Origin: Luteolibacter sp.
GTDB lineage: Bacteria; Verrucomicrobiota; Verrucomicrobiia; Verrucomicrobiales; Akkermansiaceae
Assembly: GCA_030828305.1 (NCBI GenBank)
Contig: JAURCU010000007.1
Location: 1-47,319, forward strand
Direction: 5' to 3'
DNA: 47,319 nt
Shown: positions 15,225 through 22,198 of the stretch, piece by piece
Layout: each line of letters starts with the position of its first letter
Numbering within the stretch: position 1 is the first letter of the stretch
The notes under the pieces: model-generated
Seen by the model: only the letters and a program-made list of their open reading frames with translations
Databases searched by the model: none
What the model was told of the DNA's origin: nothing
Program-made: the position numbers and the translations under genes

Positions 15225-15495
15225 ACCGGAAATTATGGTAACGGCATCGGGCTGCAGGCCACGCTCGGCTGCCACCATTTACTCAACCATGCTCTCGAAC
15301 TGTGGGCCGGATCCCAGCCCAATCGCGCGCCTTGCTGGCACCCCCCAGCAGCGGCAGTTGCTCATCGGGCCGCACGAAGCGGGGATCCACGTCCACGTGG
15401 TCCTCGTAATTCAGATCCAGCTTACCAAAGACCAGCTCGATCCGCTCGCGCACCGCATGCAACTCCACGGGTGGCGACCACGTAGTCGTCGGCCA
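15225..15495 (-). pseudogene. gmd: GDP-mannose 4,6-dehydratase relic, C-terminal fragment with several frameshifts
   Basis: Reading the minus strand, pieces of the GMD C-terminus appear in order but in different frames. DDYVVAT is at about 15490-15470. VRERIELVFGKLDLNYEDHV and then DVDPRFVRPDE and LLGGASKAR occupy about 15452-15325. LGWDP is at about 15323-15309. FESMVE-stop-MVAAERGL is at about 15298-15255. The order and spacing match GDP-mannose 4,6-dehydratase (VDPRFxRPAE, LLGDPSKA, LGWxP, MVxxD). GMD makes GDP-4-keto-6-deoxymannose, the precursor of GDP-L-fucose. The N-terminal Rossmann part is absent. The fragment sits between uvrC and a glycosyltransferase, so a sugar-nucleotide gene once stood here. 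Confidence 0.8.
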
Positions 15496-15549
15496 GGCGG
15501 CTCTGATTTCCCCTTCCCCCGGTCGCCAGTGGGCCATAGCGTCTCGCTC

Positions 15550-16827
15550 ATGGCCAAGCCGCCTCAGCAGAAAGAGCAAAAACCGGGCAGTTGCACATAC
15601 CATCTGCTGGGCTTTGTGACCGGCGGGTTAGGTCTGGGTGAATCAAGCCGCCAGACCTTGCAACGCATGCAGGAGTTGAACATTGCGCTTTCGGTCCGAA
15701 ATGTCGACTCCCGGGATCACCGCGCGAAGCAGATTTCCGGGTTCGAGCAAATCCTTGAAACCCGCCGCAAGCATTGGCCCGGACACATCAACCTGATCCA
15801 TGTGAACCCACCGGAGTTTGGCAATTTGATCCTCGATCAGTATCCAAATATACCCGCCATCAGGAATCTCAACGTGATCATTCCCTTCTGGGAGCTTCCT
15901 GTTCTAACAGAAAGCTGGATCTTGCCACTGGAGGCAATGGACTGCGTCCTCGCGCCTACCCACTTTATCCAAGAGACCATCTCCAAACACTTTCCTGACA
16001 AGCCCATCATCCACTACCCGCAAAGCGTGAATATCAAAAGCGCCCCCAAGCCGGACAGAGCACGGTTTGAGCTGCCGGATGATGCTTTTGTATTCCTCTG
16101 CGGCTTCGATGCCATGAGCTGCATGGAGCGAAAGAACCCGATGGCTTCTATTGCGGCATTCAAGAAAGCATTCCAGGGCGGCGAAAAGGTCCGGCTGTTG
16201 ATCAAAGTGAGTAATCCGGATTTCGATGGCGCGCGAGAAAAGCTCGAGCAAATGAAAGCAGGTGATGATCGGATTGTCATCTACTCTGAAATACTGCCGC
16301 GCGAGGAACTTGAGCAACTTTACGCCAGTTGTGACGCCCTGATCTCGCTCCACCGCTCGGAGGGACTCGGTCTCTTCATCATGGAAATGATGGCACAGGC
16401 AAAACCCACCATCGTCACTGCGTGGTCTGGAAACATGGACTTCACCACTCCCGAGAACTCCTGCCTCGTGGATTTCAAGATGGTACCGGTGCAATCAAGA
16501 CATCCCGCTTATCAGTTTTGCGCAAAAGCCCCGGAGGCTTGTTGGGCGGATGCCGACACCGACTGCGCAGCGGGCTGGATGCGAGCACTCGTTGCCGATC
16601 GGCAACTTTGCGCCCGAATTGGAAAGCAAGCCCATGAGACCATGGCCCAACTCAGGGAGAATGACTGCGCTGGTGTGTTTGCACAACTCGAAGAGATGCA
16701 TCGCCATGGCTTCAAACGAAGCAAACAGGCCCGCAGCTATATCAGGAAAAAGCGACTCAAACACCTCGGTAAAAAAATCGAGCGGAGTTTCAAGAGAGTG
16801 ATTGGCCGCACACAGGGCAGGCCCTGA
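15550..16827 (+). CDS. GT4-type (GT-B fold) glycosyltransferase
   Basis: A 425-residue protein. The ATG at 15550 is chosen because the glycosyltransferase N-domain starts soon after (YHLLGFVTGGLGLGESSRQT); the upstream extension to 15220 is translation across the gmd relic. The C-domain has the donor-binding pattern SEGLGLFIMEMMAQAKPTIV with the E-x7-E signature of GT4 enzymes (about 276-295), preceded by LYASCDALISLHR. The very basic C-terminus (SYIRKKRLKHLGKKIERSFK) may bind membrane. It probably adds a hexose to an envelope glycan. Its neighbour is a former sugar-nucleotide gene. Confidence 0.88.
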   Translation: MAKPPQQKEQKPGSCTYHLLGFVTGGLGLGESSRQTLQRMQELNIALSVRNVDSRDHRAKQISGFEQILETRRKHWPGHINLIHVNPPEFGNLILDQYPNIPAIRNLNVIIPFWELPVLTESWILPLEAMDCVLAPTHFIQETISKHFPDKPIIHYPQSVNIKSAPKPDRARFELPDDAFVFLCGFDAMSCMERKNPMASIAAFKKAFQGGEKVRLLIKVSNPDFDGAREKLEQMKAGDDRIVIYSEILPREELEQLYASCDALISLHRSEGLGLFIMEMMAQAKPTIVTAWSGNMDFTTPENSCLVDFKMVPVQSRHPAYQFCAKAPEACWADADTDCAAGWMRALVADRQLCARIGKQAHETMAQLRENDCAGVFAQLEEMHRHGFKRSKQARSYIRKKRLKHLGKKIERSFKRVIGRTQGRP

Positions 16828-16930
16828 AACCGGCAGGAGGCGATGGAGTGACATGTGCCAGGTAGGATCGCCGCGGCTCTTCCAATGGTTCACGTGGCGT
16901 CTCTTGTGGCAGACAAACAGGCGGTTTGCA

Positions 16931-17752
16931 TCAGGCAAAACGCCAAACATCGATAGCCTCTCCCATACGGCAAACTCCTCCCTTTTCGATGACGGGGCCC
17001 CTGCACAGAAGGCCATATTCTTGCTGCAGGCCACCCTTCCATTCCACCCAATGCGCGCGATTGGGGCTGACAAAGCTGCCCGTGTTGATCACCAGCCTGC
17101 CGCCAATACGCCAGCAACCCGGCCAGTGGAAGTGGCCGATGATGATGACTTCGGCCTCGGGGAAATAACGCTCCAGAAATTCCGCCGCCTTGGCTCCCTG
17201 CGAGCTCCAGGCCTCGAGCATGCGCACGGCGCGCTGGGGCGGAAAGATGGCGTCCCAGGCCCTCTGGATCATGTGTCGGCCCGCGGGAAATTGGAGCGAG
17301 TGGAGCTTGCGGGCAATCTCGCGCGCCACCCGCAGGCGTTCTTCGACCTTTTGATCAGCATCTGGATGTTGCTCCCAGAGTTCGGCGACCTTTTCAGGCG
17401 CCATCAAAATCTCCCGCTTCCATGGTGAGCTTTCAAACAGGAGCGCATCGCCGTGGCTGATAATGATACGACCCTCGGCCAACTCCTCCCAACCGCGCCC
17501 CGGCCAGCCGGGATCGTGATTGCCAGAGAGAAAGACGGCTTCGGCTCCTTCCTCAACACAGAGTTGTCTCAGCTCATCGAGCATCTCTGCTGCGCGGTCT
17601 TTCCAGGGCTTGGCCAGTTCCTGCCAGGTATCGCCATTGAAAATCACCGTGCCCGCACCCGCTATCAGCGGACGCAGCGACTCCACGCGCTCGATTCGCG
17701 ACACCTTGTGGCCAAGGTGCAGGTCGGAGAGGATGCGGATGGGCTCGTTCAT
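16931..17752 (-). CDS. Calcineurin-like metallophosphoesterase
   Basis: A 273-residue cytoplasmic protein. All five metal-binding blocks of the family are visible: ILSDLHLGH (Asp10, His12), FNGDTW (Asp41), LSGNHDPGW (Asn and His near 87-88), ISHGDALL (about 110) and IIGHFHWPG (about 205). The fold hydrolyses phosphomono- or diesters using a two-metal centre; the substrate is unknown. In LpxH-like and UDP-sugar-acting relatives the substrate is a nucleotide-lipid, but sequence features here do not decide this. The start codon overlaps the stop of rlmB by four bases (ATGA), so the two are co-translated. Confidence 0.88.
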   Translation of the reverse strand: MNEPIRILSDLHLGHKVSRIERVESLRPLIAGAGTVIFNGDTWQELAKPWKDRAAEMLDELRQLCVEEGAEAVFLSGNHDPGWPGRGWEELAEGRIIISHGDALLFESSPWKREILMAPEKVAELWEQHPDADQKVEERLRVAREIARKLHSLQFPAGRHMIQRAWDAIFPPQRAVRMLEAWSSQGAKAAEFLERYFPEAEVIIIGHFHWPGCWRIGGRLVINTGSFVSPNRAHWVEWKGGLQQEYGLLCRGPVIEKGGVCRMGEAIDVWRFA

Positions 17753-18345
17753 GGCTCTCCCTGCCGCTGCCTCACGGCTTCATAAAGACATACACCCGTG
17801 GCCACCGACACGTTGAGGCATTCGACTTTGCCGCCCATGGGAATCTTCGCCAGGAAATCGCAGTTTTCCATGGTCAGTCTGCGCATGCCTTTTTCCTCGG
17901 CGCCCAGCACGAGGGCAAGCGGGCCTTTCAGATCGAGCTCGTAGAGACTCTTCGATCCCGCATGATCCGAAGTGCCGACCAACCACAGCCCCTTCTCCTT
18001 GAGTTGCTCCATGGTGCGCGCGAGATTGGTGACTTGCACAAAGGGCACGTGATCGGCCCCACCCACCGAAATGCGGCGCACGGTTTCAGTAATGCCCACC
18101 TGCTTGTCCTTGGGCGCGACCACGACATGCACGCCTGCGCCATCCGCGGTGCGCAGGATGGCACCGAGATTGTGAGGGTCCTGGATGCAATCGAGAATGA
18201 GGACAAAGGGCACCTCCACCTCAGCGAGGATTTCCCAAAGCTCGTGCTCCTCACGTGAGGGAACGGCTTTTTCGGCTTGGACGTGACGGTTCTCGCGAGC
18301 CTGACCGTCGCGGCCTCCTTTGAAGTTCGGGCGGGATTTCTTCAT
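17749..18345 (-). CDS. rlmB: TrmH/RlmB-type 2'-O-ribose RNA methyltransferase (short form)
   Basis: A 198-residue SPOUT methyltransferase. The trefoil-knot motifs are complete: NLGAILRTADGAGVHVVV (about 58-75), LALVLGAEEKGM (about 143-154) and LNVSVATGVCLYEAV (about 176-190), which bind S-adenosylmethionine. The closest match is RlmB, which methylates G2251 of 23S rRNA. The usual N-terminal L30e-like RNA-binding domain (about 70-80 residues) is replaced by a short basic tail (KKSRPNFKGGRDGQARENRH). It is the first gene of a two-gene unit with the phosphoesterase. Target specificity is inferred; another TrmH-family position is possible. Confidence 0.82.
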   Translation of the reverse strand: MKKSRPNFKGGRDGQARENRHVQAEKAVPSREEHELWEILAEVEVPFVLILDCIQDPHNLGAILRTADGAGVHVVVAPKDKQVGITETVRRISVGGADHVPFVQVTNLARTMEQLKEKGLWLVGTSDHAGSKSLYELDLKGPLALVLGAEEKGMRRLTMENCDFLAKIPMGGKVECLNVSVATGVCLYEAVRQRQGEP

Positions 18346-18419
18346 CCGATGGCAGATTGCCGCGAAGCATAGGCGCGGTCAAATGTTGTCTGGTCGCCAG
18401 ATTGGCTTATCGTGCCCCT

Positions 18420-19160
18420 GTGTCCGACACCTTCCACTGGCCCGAGTTTCTGCCCGCCTTCCGCAGGGCCGCGGCCGCGCGCGGCTTCGAAGAAGAGCTT
18501 CTGGTCGAAACTGCCGAGGGCCCTCTCTGCGCCTATACGAGTGATGACAATCAGAGCAAGCGCCCCATCTACCTCTCCTCGGGCATCCACGGTGATGAAC
18601 CCGCCGGCCCACTGGCCCTCCTCCAGCTGATGAAGGAGGGCTTCTTCACACCAGTCAGCTCATGGGCGATCTGCCCTGCGCTTAATCCCACCGGCCTCGC
18701 TGCGGGCACCCGCGACACCGCCGAGGGCATGGACCTCAACCGCGACTACCATCTGCGCAAGACCCCTGAAGTGAAGGCCCACGCCGCCTGGCTCGAGCGC
18801 CAACAGCCACCCGAACTCTTCCTCTCGCTTCACGAGGACTACGAAAGCACCGGCTTCTACTTCTACGAGATCAACCAATGCGATGACCGGCCTGAACGAG
18901 CCAAAGCCATTCTCAAAGCCGTTGGGGCTTGGTTGCCCCCGGAGCCGGAGCGTGTCATTGATGATCATGAAGTGCGCGAACCCGGCTGGATCTTCCACGC
19001 CGCCGAGCCCGATTTGCCCCACGGCTGGCCCGAGGCCATCTTCGTGGCCAAGCAGAAGAAATGCATCCTCTCCTACACCTTCGAGACACCGAGTCAGATG
19101 GCATTGGAAGATCGCGTTGCGGCTCACTGCGCGGCGGTGAAGACAGCGGTCGAAGCCTGA
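18420..19160 (+). CDS. M14/AspA-type zinc carboxypeptidase or deacylase
   Basis: A 246-residue protein from a GTG at 18420; a TTG at 18357 would add 21 residues of poor quality. The zinc ligands are in GIHGDE (His57, Glu60) and SLHEDYE (His138). MDLNRDY (about 104-110) holds the substrate-binding Asn-Arg, and YTFETPS (Glu222) supplies the catalytic glutamate. The layout fits the M14 family, close to succinylglutamate desuccinylase/aspartoacylase. It cleaves a C-terminal amino acid or an N-acyl amino acid in the cytoplasm (no signal peptide). It is divergent from rlmB, 74 bp away. Confidence 0.84.
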   Translation: MSDTFHWPEFLPAFRRAAAARGFEEELLVETAEGPLCAYTSDDNQSKRPIYLSSGIHGDEPAGPLALLQLMKEGFFTPVSSWAICPALNPTGLAAGTRDTAEGMDLNRDYHLRKTPEVKAHAAWLERQQPPELFLSLHEDYESTGFYFYEINQCDDRPERAKAILKAVGAWLPPEPERVIDDHEVREPGWIFHAAEPDLPHGWPEAIFVAKQKKCILSYTFETPSQMALEDRVAAHCAAVKTAVEA

Positions 19161-19164
19161 CCAC

Positions 19165-19290
19165 CGGCGCTGGGGTATCGCCAAGTCCGTCTTGGTTGGC
19201 CCGCATCATCTTGGCGATCTCACCGGTCAGCCACAGGTAGTGATCGCTCGGCAGCCCCTTCTCCAAGATCGGATAACGGAACTCGAAGTC
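19165..19290 (-). other. Coding relic joined to the 3' end of the PEP-CTERM gene
   Basis: In the frame next to the PEP-CTERM tail, the minus strand encodes DFEFRYPILEKGLPSDHYL and then WLTGEIAKMMRANQDGLGDT. The first dozen residues match the C-terminus of the TIGR01777 protein at 21180-22076 (FEFRYPTLEKAL), and the DNA is a 31-base direct repeat with two mismatches (19258-19288 and 21204-21234). The rest is unassigned. It suggests the PEP-CTERM gene was spliced onto foreign coding DNA. Confidence 0.45.
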
Positions 19291-19976
19291 TGCCTGCGCC
19301 GGCGCAGCAGAAGAAGCGCGCCAAGGCCTCCGAGGAGGGCACTGGAGGGCTCTGGAACTACAGTCCCGTTGACCGTGACATTGTCCACGCGGAAAATGGG
19401 AGATGTGTTGTTGGCATTGTCGGAAAAATACAATCTGAATTCGATGCTGCTCCCAGCGCCTAGACTGCTGAGTGAGGACAAGTCTGCCAGGACATTGCTT
19501 GTGGTGGCATCTGTTGCTTCCTTGGCGAATGACAACAGTTCATTGCCATCTGCATAGGCAGACCGATCGGACATGACATACATCGCGCCACGCTCAGAAC
19601 CATTCCCACCCGGTTCCCAGAAAAAATCAAAAGACAGTGCATCCAAGTCATACACATCTGCCGTGCTATTTGTAACCGTAAAGGTCGCATAAGCATTGTT
19701 GGCGAGAGCCTCTGCCAGATTATTATCAGTACCCGCCGTCGCGCTGTAGCGAAGAAAGATGGATTCGCTGCTACCTGAGAAGCCGGGACTGGACCCACCG
19801 CCCGTAAAGGCGCCAAAAGTCACATTTGAACCTGTCGCCAATCCAGATGTCTGCGCCGCGCTCGCACCAGTAAACTCGTAGGACACAAGGACTGCTGCGC
19901 CTGCCGGAATTGCTGCGACGATGACAGTGAGGCAAACGGCTGAGACAAGGATAATGTTAGACTTGGATGAATTCAT
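19227..19976 (-). CDS. PEP-CTERM sorting-domain protein
   Basis: A 249-residue secreted protein with an N-terminal signal peptide (about 5-27) and a Gly/Ser/Asn/Thr-rich beta-sandwich-like body. The sorting tripartite signal VPEPSS, a hydrophobic helix (ALLGGLGALLLL) and RRRR lies at about residues 206-228. Exosortase-type enzymes recognise this signal and export the protein to the envelope or exopolysaccharide. Unusually, 21 residues (QTSSSVIRSW...) follow the arginines, where family members normally stop at once. They appear to come from run-on into the relic described at 19165-19290. It is divergent from the LacI-type regulator, a pairing often seen in Verrucomicrobiota. Confidence 0.87.
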   Translation of the reverse strand: MNSSKSNIILVSAVCLTVIVAAIPAGAAVLVSYEFTGASAAQTSGLATGSNVTFGAFTGGGSSPGFSGSSESIFLRYSATAGTDNNLAEALANNAYATFTVTNSTADVYDLDALSFDFFWEPGGNGSERGAMYVMSDRSAYADGNELLSFAKEATDATTSNVLADLSSLSSLGAGSSIEFRLYFSDNANNTSPIFRVDNVTVNGTVVPEPSSALLGGLGALLLLRRRRQTSSSVIRSWRRGCRAITTCG

Positions 19977-20104
19977 GACGGGACTGGGTGATCTTCTAGG
20001 GTAGCGACTGGCACTTTCCGTTGCACAAATTCTGCGAATTCAGCCCCCCATATCCATTCATTTGGCCCTAGCCAACTATCCTGATATTCTGTAGGTTTGT
20101 TCCG

Positions 20105-21172
20105 ATGCCAAGGTTTACCAATCGCTCGCAGCAGGTCGCTGATCACCTGCGCTCCGAACTGATGCGTGGGCAATGGAGAGACCTCATGCCTGGCGTGTTG
20201 CGCTTGGAGCGTGAATTGGGCGTCAACCGCGCCACGGTGGAAACGGCCCTGCGCATCCTAGAGGAAGACGGACTTCTGGTCGGGCAGGGTGCAGGCAAGC
20301 GGAGGCGGGTGCAGGTGCCAGAGGCAGAGCTCAAACCCCGCCCCTTGTTGCTGAGGTGCCTGCCCTACGAGAAAGCCGACAGCGAGGTGGGCTACATCTC
20401 TGCCCTGACCCACCTATTGGACGAAAAGGGCATTCGGTTCCAATTCGCCCGGAGCACGCTGACTGATCTGGGTATGAACCCCAATAGGGTGGCAACGCTG
20501 GTCAAGCGCGCGCCGGCTGATGCCTGGATGGTCATCTCTGGATCCCGCGAGGTGTTGAAATGGTTTGCCGACCAGCCGATACCGACACTGGCCATGTTCG
20601 GGCGCTTCATCGGTCTGCCGATGGCCGCCGCATCACCCCGCAAAACCCCGGCAGTGCAGGAAGTGGTGCGGCGTCTGGTGGCTCTGGGTCATCGGCGTAT
20701 CGTGATGCTGGTGCAGGAGGAACGCCGCAAGCCCAAGCCGGCATTTGCGGAACAGGCCTTTCTGGATGAATTGGAGGCCCATGGCATCAAGACCGGATCT
20801 TACAATCTGCCCGATTGGGGAAAGGGCCCGGAGGATTTTCACCGGGGACTGGACACTCTCTTCCGACTGACCCCTCCGACGGCCATGATTATCGTCGAGC
20901 CGAAATTGTTTGCCGCGGCCAAGGATCACTTGGCGCAGCGAGGCATCATTGCCCCCCGGGACATCTCACTGGTCTGCGACGATCCTGATCCGACATTCAC
21001 ATGGCACGATCCCCAGATCTCCCACATGCGCTGGGACCCTCAGCTCCTCATCCGGCGCGTGGCACGCTGGGCTGAAAACATCGCGCAAGGAAAAGAGGAT
21101 CTGGGGCAAACCCTTCTCAAGGCAGAATTCGTGAAGGGCGGCACCATCGGACCCGCGCCATCTGCAAGATGA
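20105..21172 (+). CDS. Transcriptional regulator: GntR-like winged helix plus LacI-type sugar-binding domain
   Basis: A 355-residue protein. Residues 1-75 are a GntR-type winged helix-turn-helix (QQVADHLRSELMRGQW, then LERELGVNRATVETALRILE). Residues about 80-350 are a periplasmic-binding-protein-like effector domain: RRLVALGHRRIVMLVQEE, AFLDELEAHGI and IAPRDISLVCDD are typical LacI/GalR strands. The ligand is probably a sugar or related small molecule. The 128 bp between this gene and the PEP-CTERM gene hold both promoters, so it may control that gene (inference from pairing). It ends 7 bp before the stop of the convergent TIGR01777 gene. Confidence 0.9.
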   Translation: MPRFTNRSQQVADHLRSELMRGQWRDLMPGVLRLERELGVNRATVETALRILEEDGLLVGQGAGKRRRVQVPEAELKPRPLLLRCLPYEKADSEVGYISALTHLLDEKGIRFQFARSTLTDLGMNPNRVATLVKRAPADAWMVISGSREVLKWFADQPIPTLAMFGRFIGLPMAAASPRKTPAVQEVVRRLVALGHRRIVMLVQEERRKPKPAFAEQAFLDELEAHGIKTGSYNLPDWGKGPEDFHRGLDTLFRLTPPTAMIIVEPKLFAAAKDHLAQRGIIAPRDISLVCDDPDPTFTWHDPQISHMRWDPQLLIRRVARWAENIAQGKEDLGQTLLKAEFVKGGTIGPAPSAR

Positions 21173-21179
21173 AAGGTGA

Positions 21180-22076
21180 TCAGCCCACCAAATCAACCAA
21201 AGCCTTCTCCAAGGTCGGATAGCGGAACTCGAAGCCGTCATCGAGCAGAGCCTTGGGCAGGGCGCGCTGACTGGCGAGCAGAGCCGAGGCGAAGCCGCCC
21301 AGAACCAACTTCAGCCCAAAAGCCGGGGCGGGAAGCAGGGCCGGCCTATTGAAGGCAGCCGCCACCTTGCGGCTCAAATCCTTGTTGCGCTCGGGAGTGG
21401 GCGCCGTGCCGTTGATTGGACCCTTCAGGGCCTCGGATCCAACCACGTGAACGATGGCTCGACGCAAGTCCTCGACGTGGATCCAGGGCATCCATTGGCG
21501 GCCGCTTCCGAGTGGTCCACCAAGACCTGTTTTGAGCACGCCGGCAAGCTTGTCCCAGGCGTCGCACCCGTGACCGATGACCACACCGGTCCTGAGCATT
21601 ACCACACGCACACCGAGCGGCTCCGCCTTCAAGGCTGCTGCCTCCCACTGGTCACACAGATCGGCAAGGTAGCCCTCACCCAACAGACTTTCCTCGGTGA
21701 GCTCCTCTTCACTACGATTTCCATAGTAGCCAACGGCCGAACCGTTGATCAGCACGCGTGGCCGCTGCGACTTGTCGAGCTTGGCGATGGCTTGGACCAG
21801 TCGGCAGGTCAGGCCCACCCGGCTGTCATGAAATTTGTATTTGTTGGCTTTGGTCCAGCGTTGGGCGACCGACTCTCCAGCGAGGTTGACCACCATGTCA
21901 AATCCAGCCAGATCAAGGTGCTCTGGATGCTGCCAATCCGAGACTCCTTCAACCCATGGATTATCACTGCGACTCACTCCAGTCACCTCGATGCCGCCAG
22001 CCGAAAACAAAGCGGGAAGCCCTCGTCCGATGGCGCCGGTTACCCCCATGATCAGAACTTTTTTCGTGGCCTGCAT
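21180..22076 (-). CDS. TIGR01777-family NAD(P)-binding epimerase-like protein
   Basis: A 298-residue member of the extended short-chain dehydrogenase group related to E. coli YfcH. The start at 22076 gives the Rossmann motif KKVLIMGVTGAIGRGL within the first 20 residues. LINGSAVGYYGNRSEEELTE (about 112-131) contains the YxxxN-type active-site area, and GPLGSGRQWMPWIHVEDL (about 201-218) is diagnostic of the family. The C-terminal DDGFEFRYPTLEKAL is the usual ending. The cellular substrate is not established for the family. An 8-bp perfect inverted repeat lies five bases upstream of the start. Confidence 0.9.
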   Translation of the reverse strand: MQATKKVLIMGVTGAIGRGLPALFSAGGIEVTGVSRSDNPWVEGVSDWQHPEHLDLAGFDMVVNLAGESVAQRWTKANKYKFHDSRVGLTCRLVQAIAKLDKSQRPRVLINGSAVGYYGNRSEEELTEESLLGEGYLADLCDQWEAAALKAEPLGVRVVMLRTGVVIGHGCDAWDKLAGVLKTGLGGPLGSGRQWMPWIHVEDLRRAIVHVVGSEALKGPINGTAPTPERNKDLSRKVAAAFNRPALLPAPAFGLKLVLGGFASALLASQRALPKALLDDGFEFRYPTLEKALVDLVG

Positions 22077-22081
22077 ACCCC

Positions 22082-22105
22082 ATGATGGCGTGCAAATGCC
22101 ATCAT
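22082..22105. promoter_or_regulatory. Inverted repeat in the TIGR01777-lptD divergent promoter region
   Basis: ATGATGGC (22082-22089) and GCCATCAT (22098-22105) are perfect 8-bp complements around an 8-base spacer. The 122-bp region serves both divergent genes. The repeat lies just upstream of the minus-strand start, where it could be an operator or a leader hairpin. Confidence 0.5.
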
Positions 22106-22198
22106 TCAAGGGGTCCGGTGAAAATTCGCTGCAAGAGCGGGCACGACAGGGGCATTCGACCTTTACAGAAAAGCCCCAAATCCTTCTGATACTCAGCG

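Noticed and set aside
15220..15549. N-terminal extension of the GT4 protein
   Set aside because: It crosses the gmd relic; the glycosyltransferase homology begins after the ATG at 15550.
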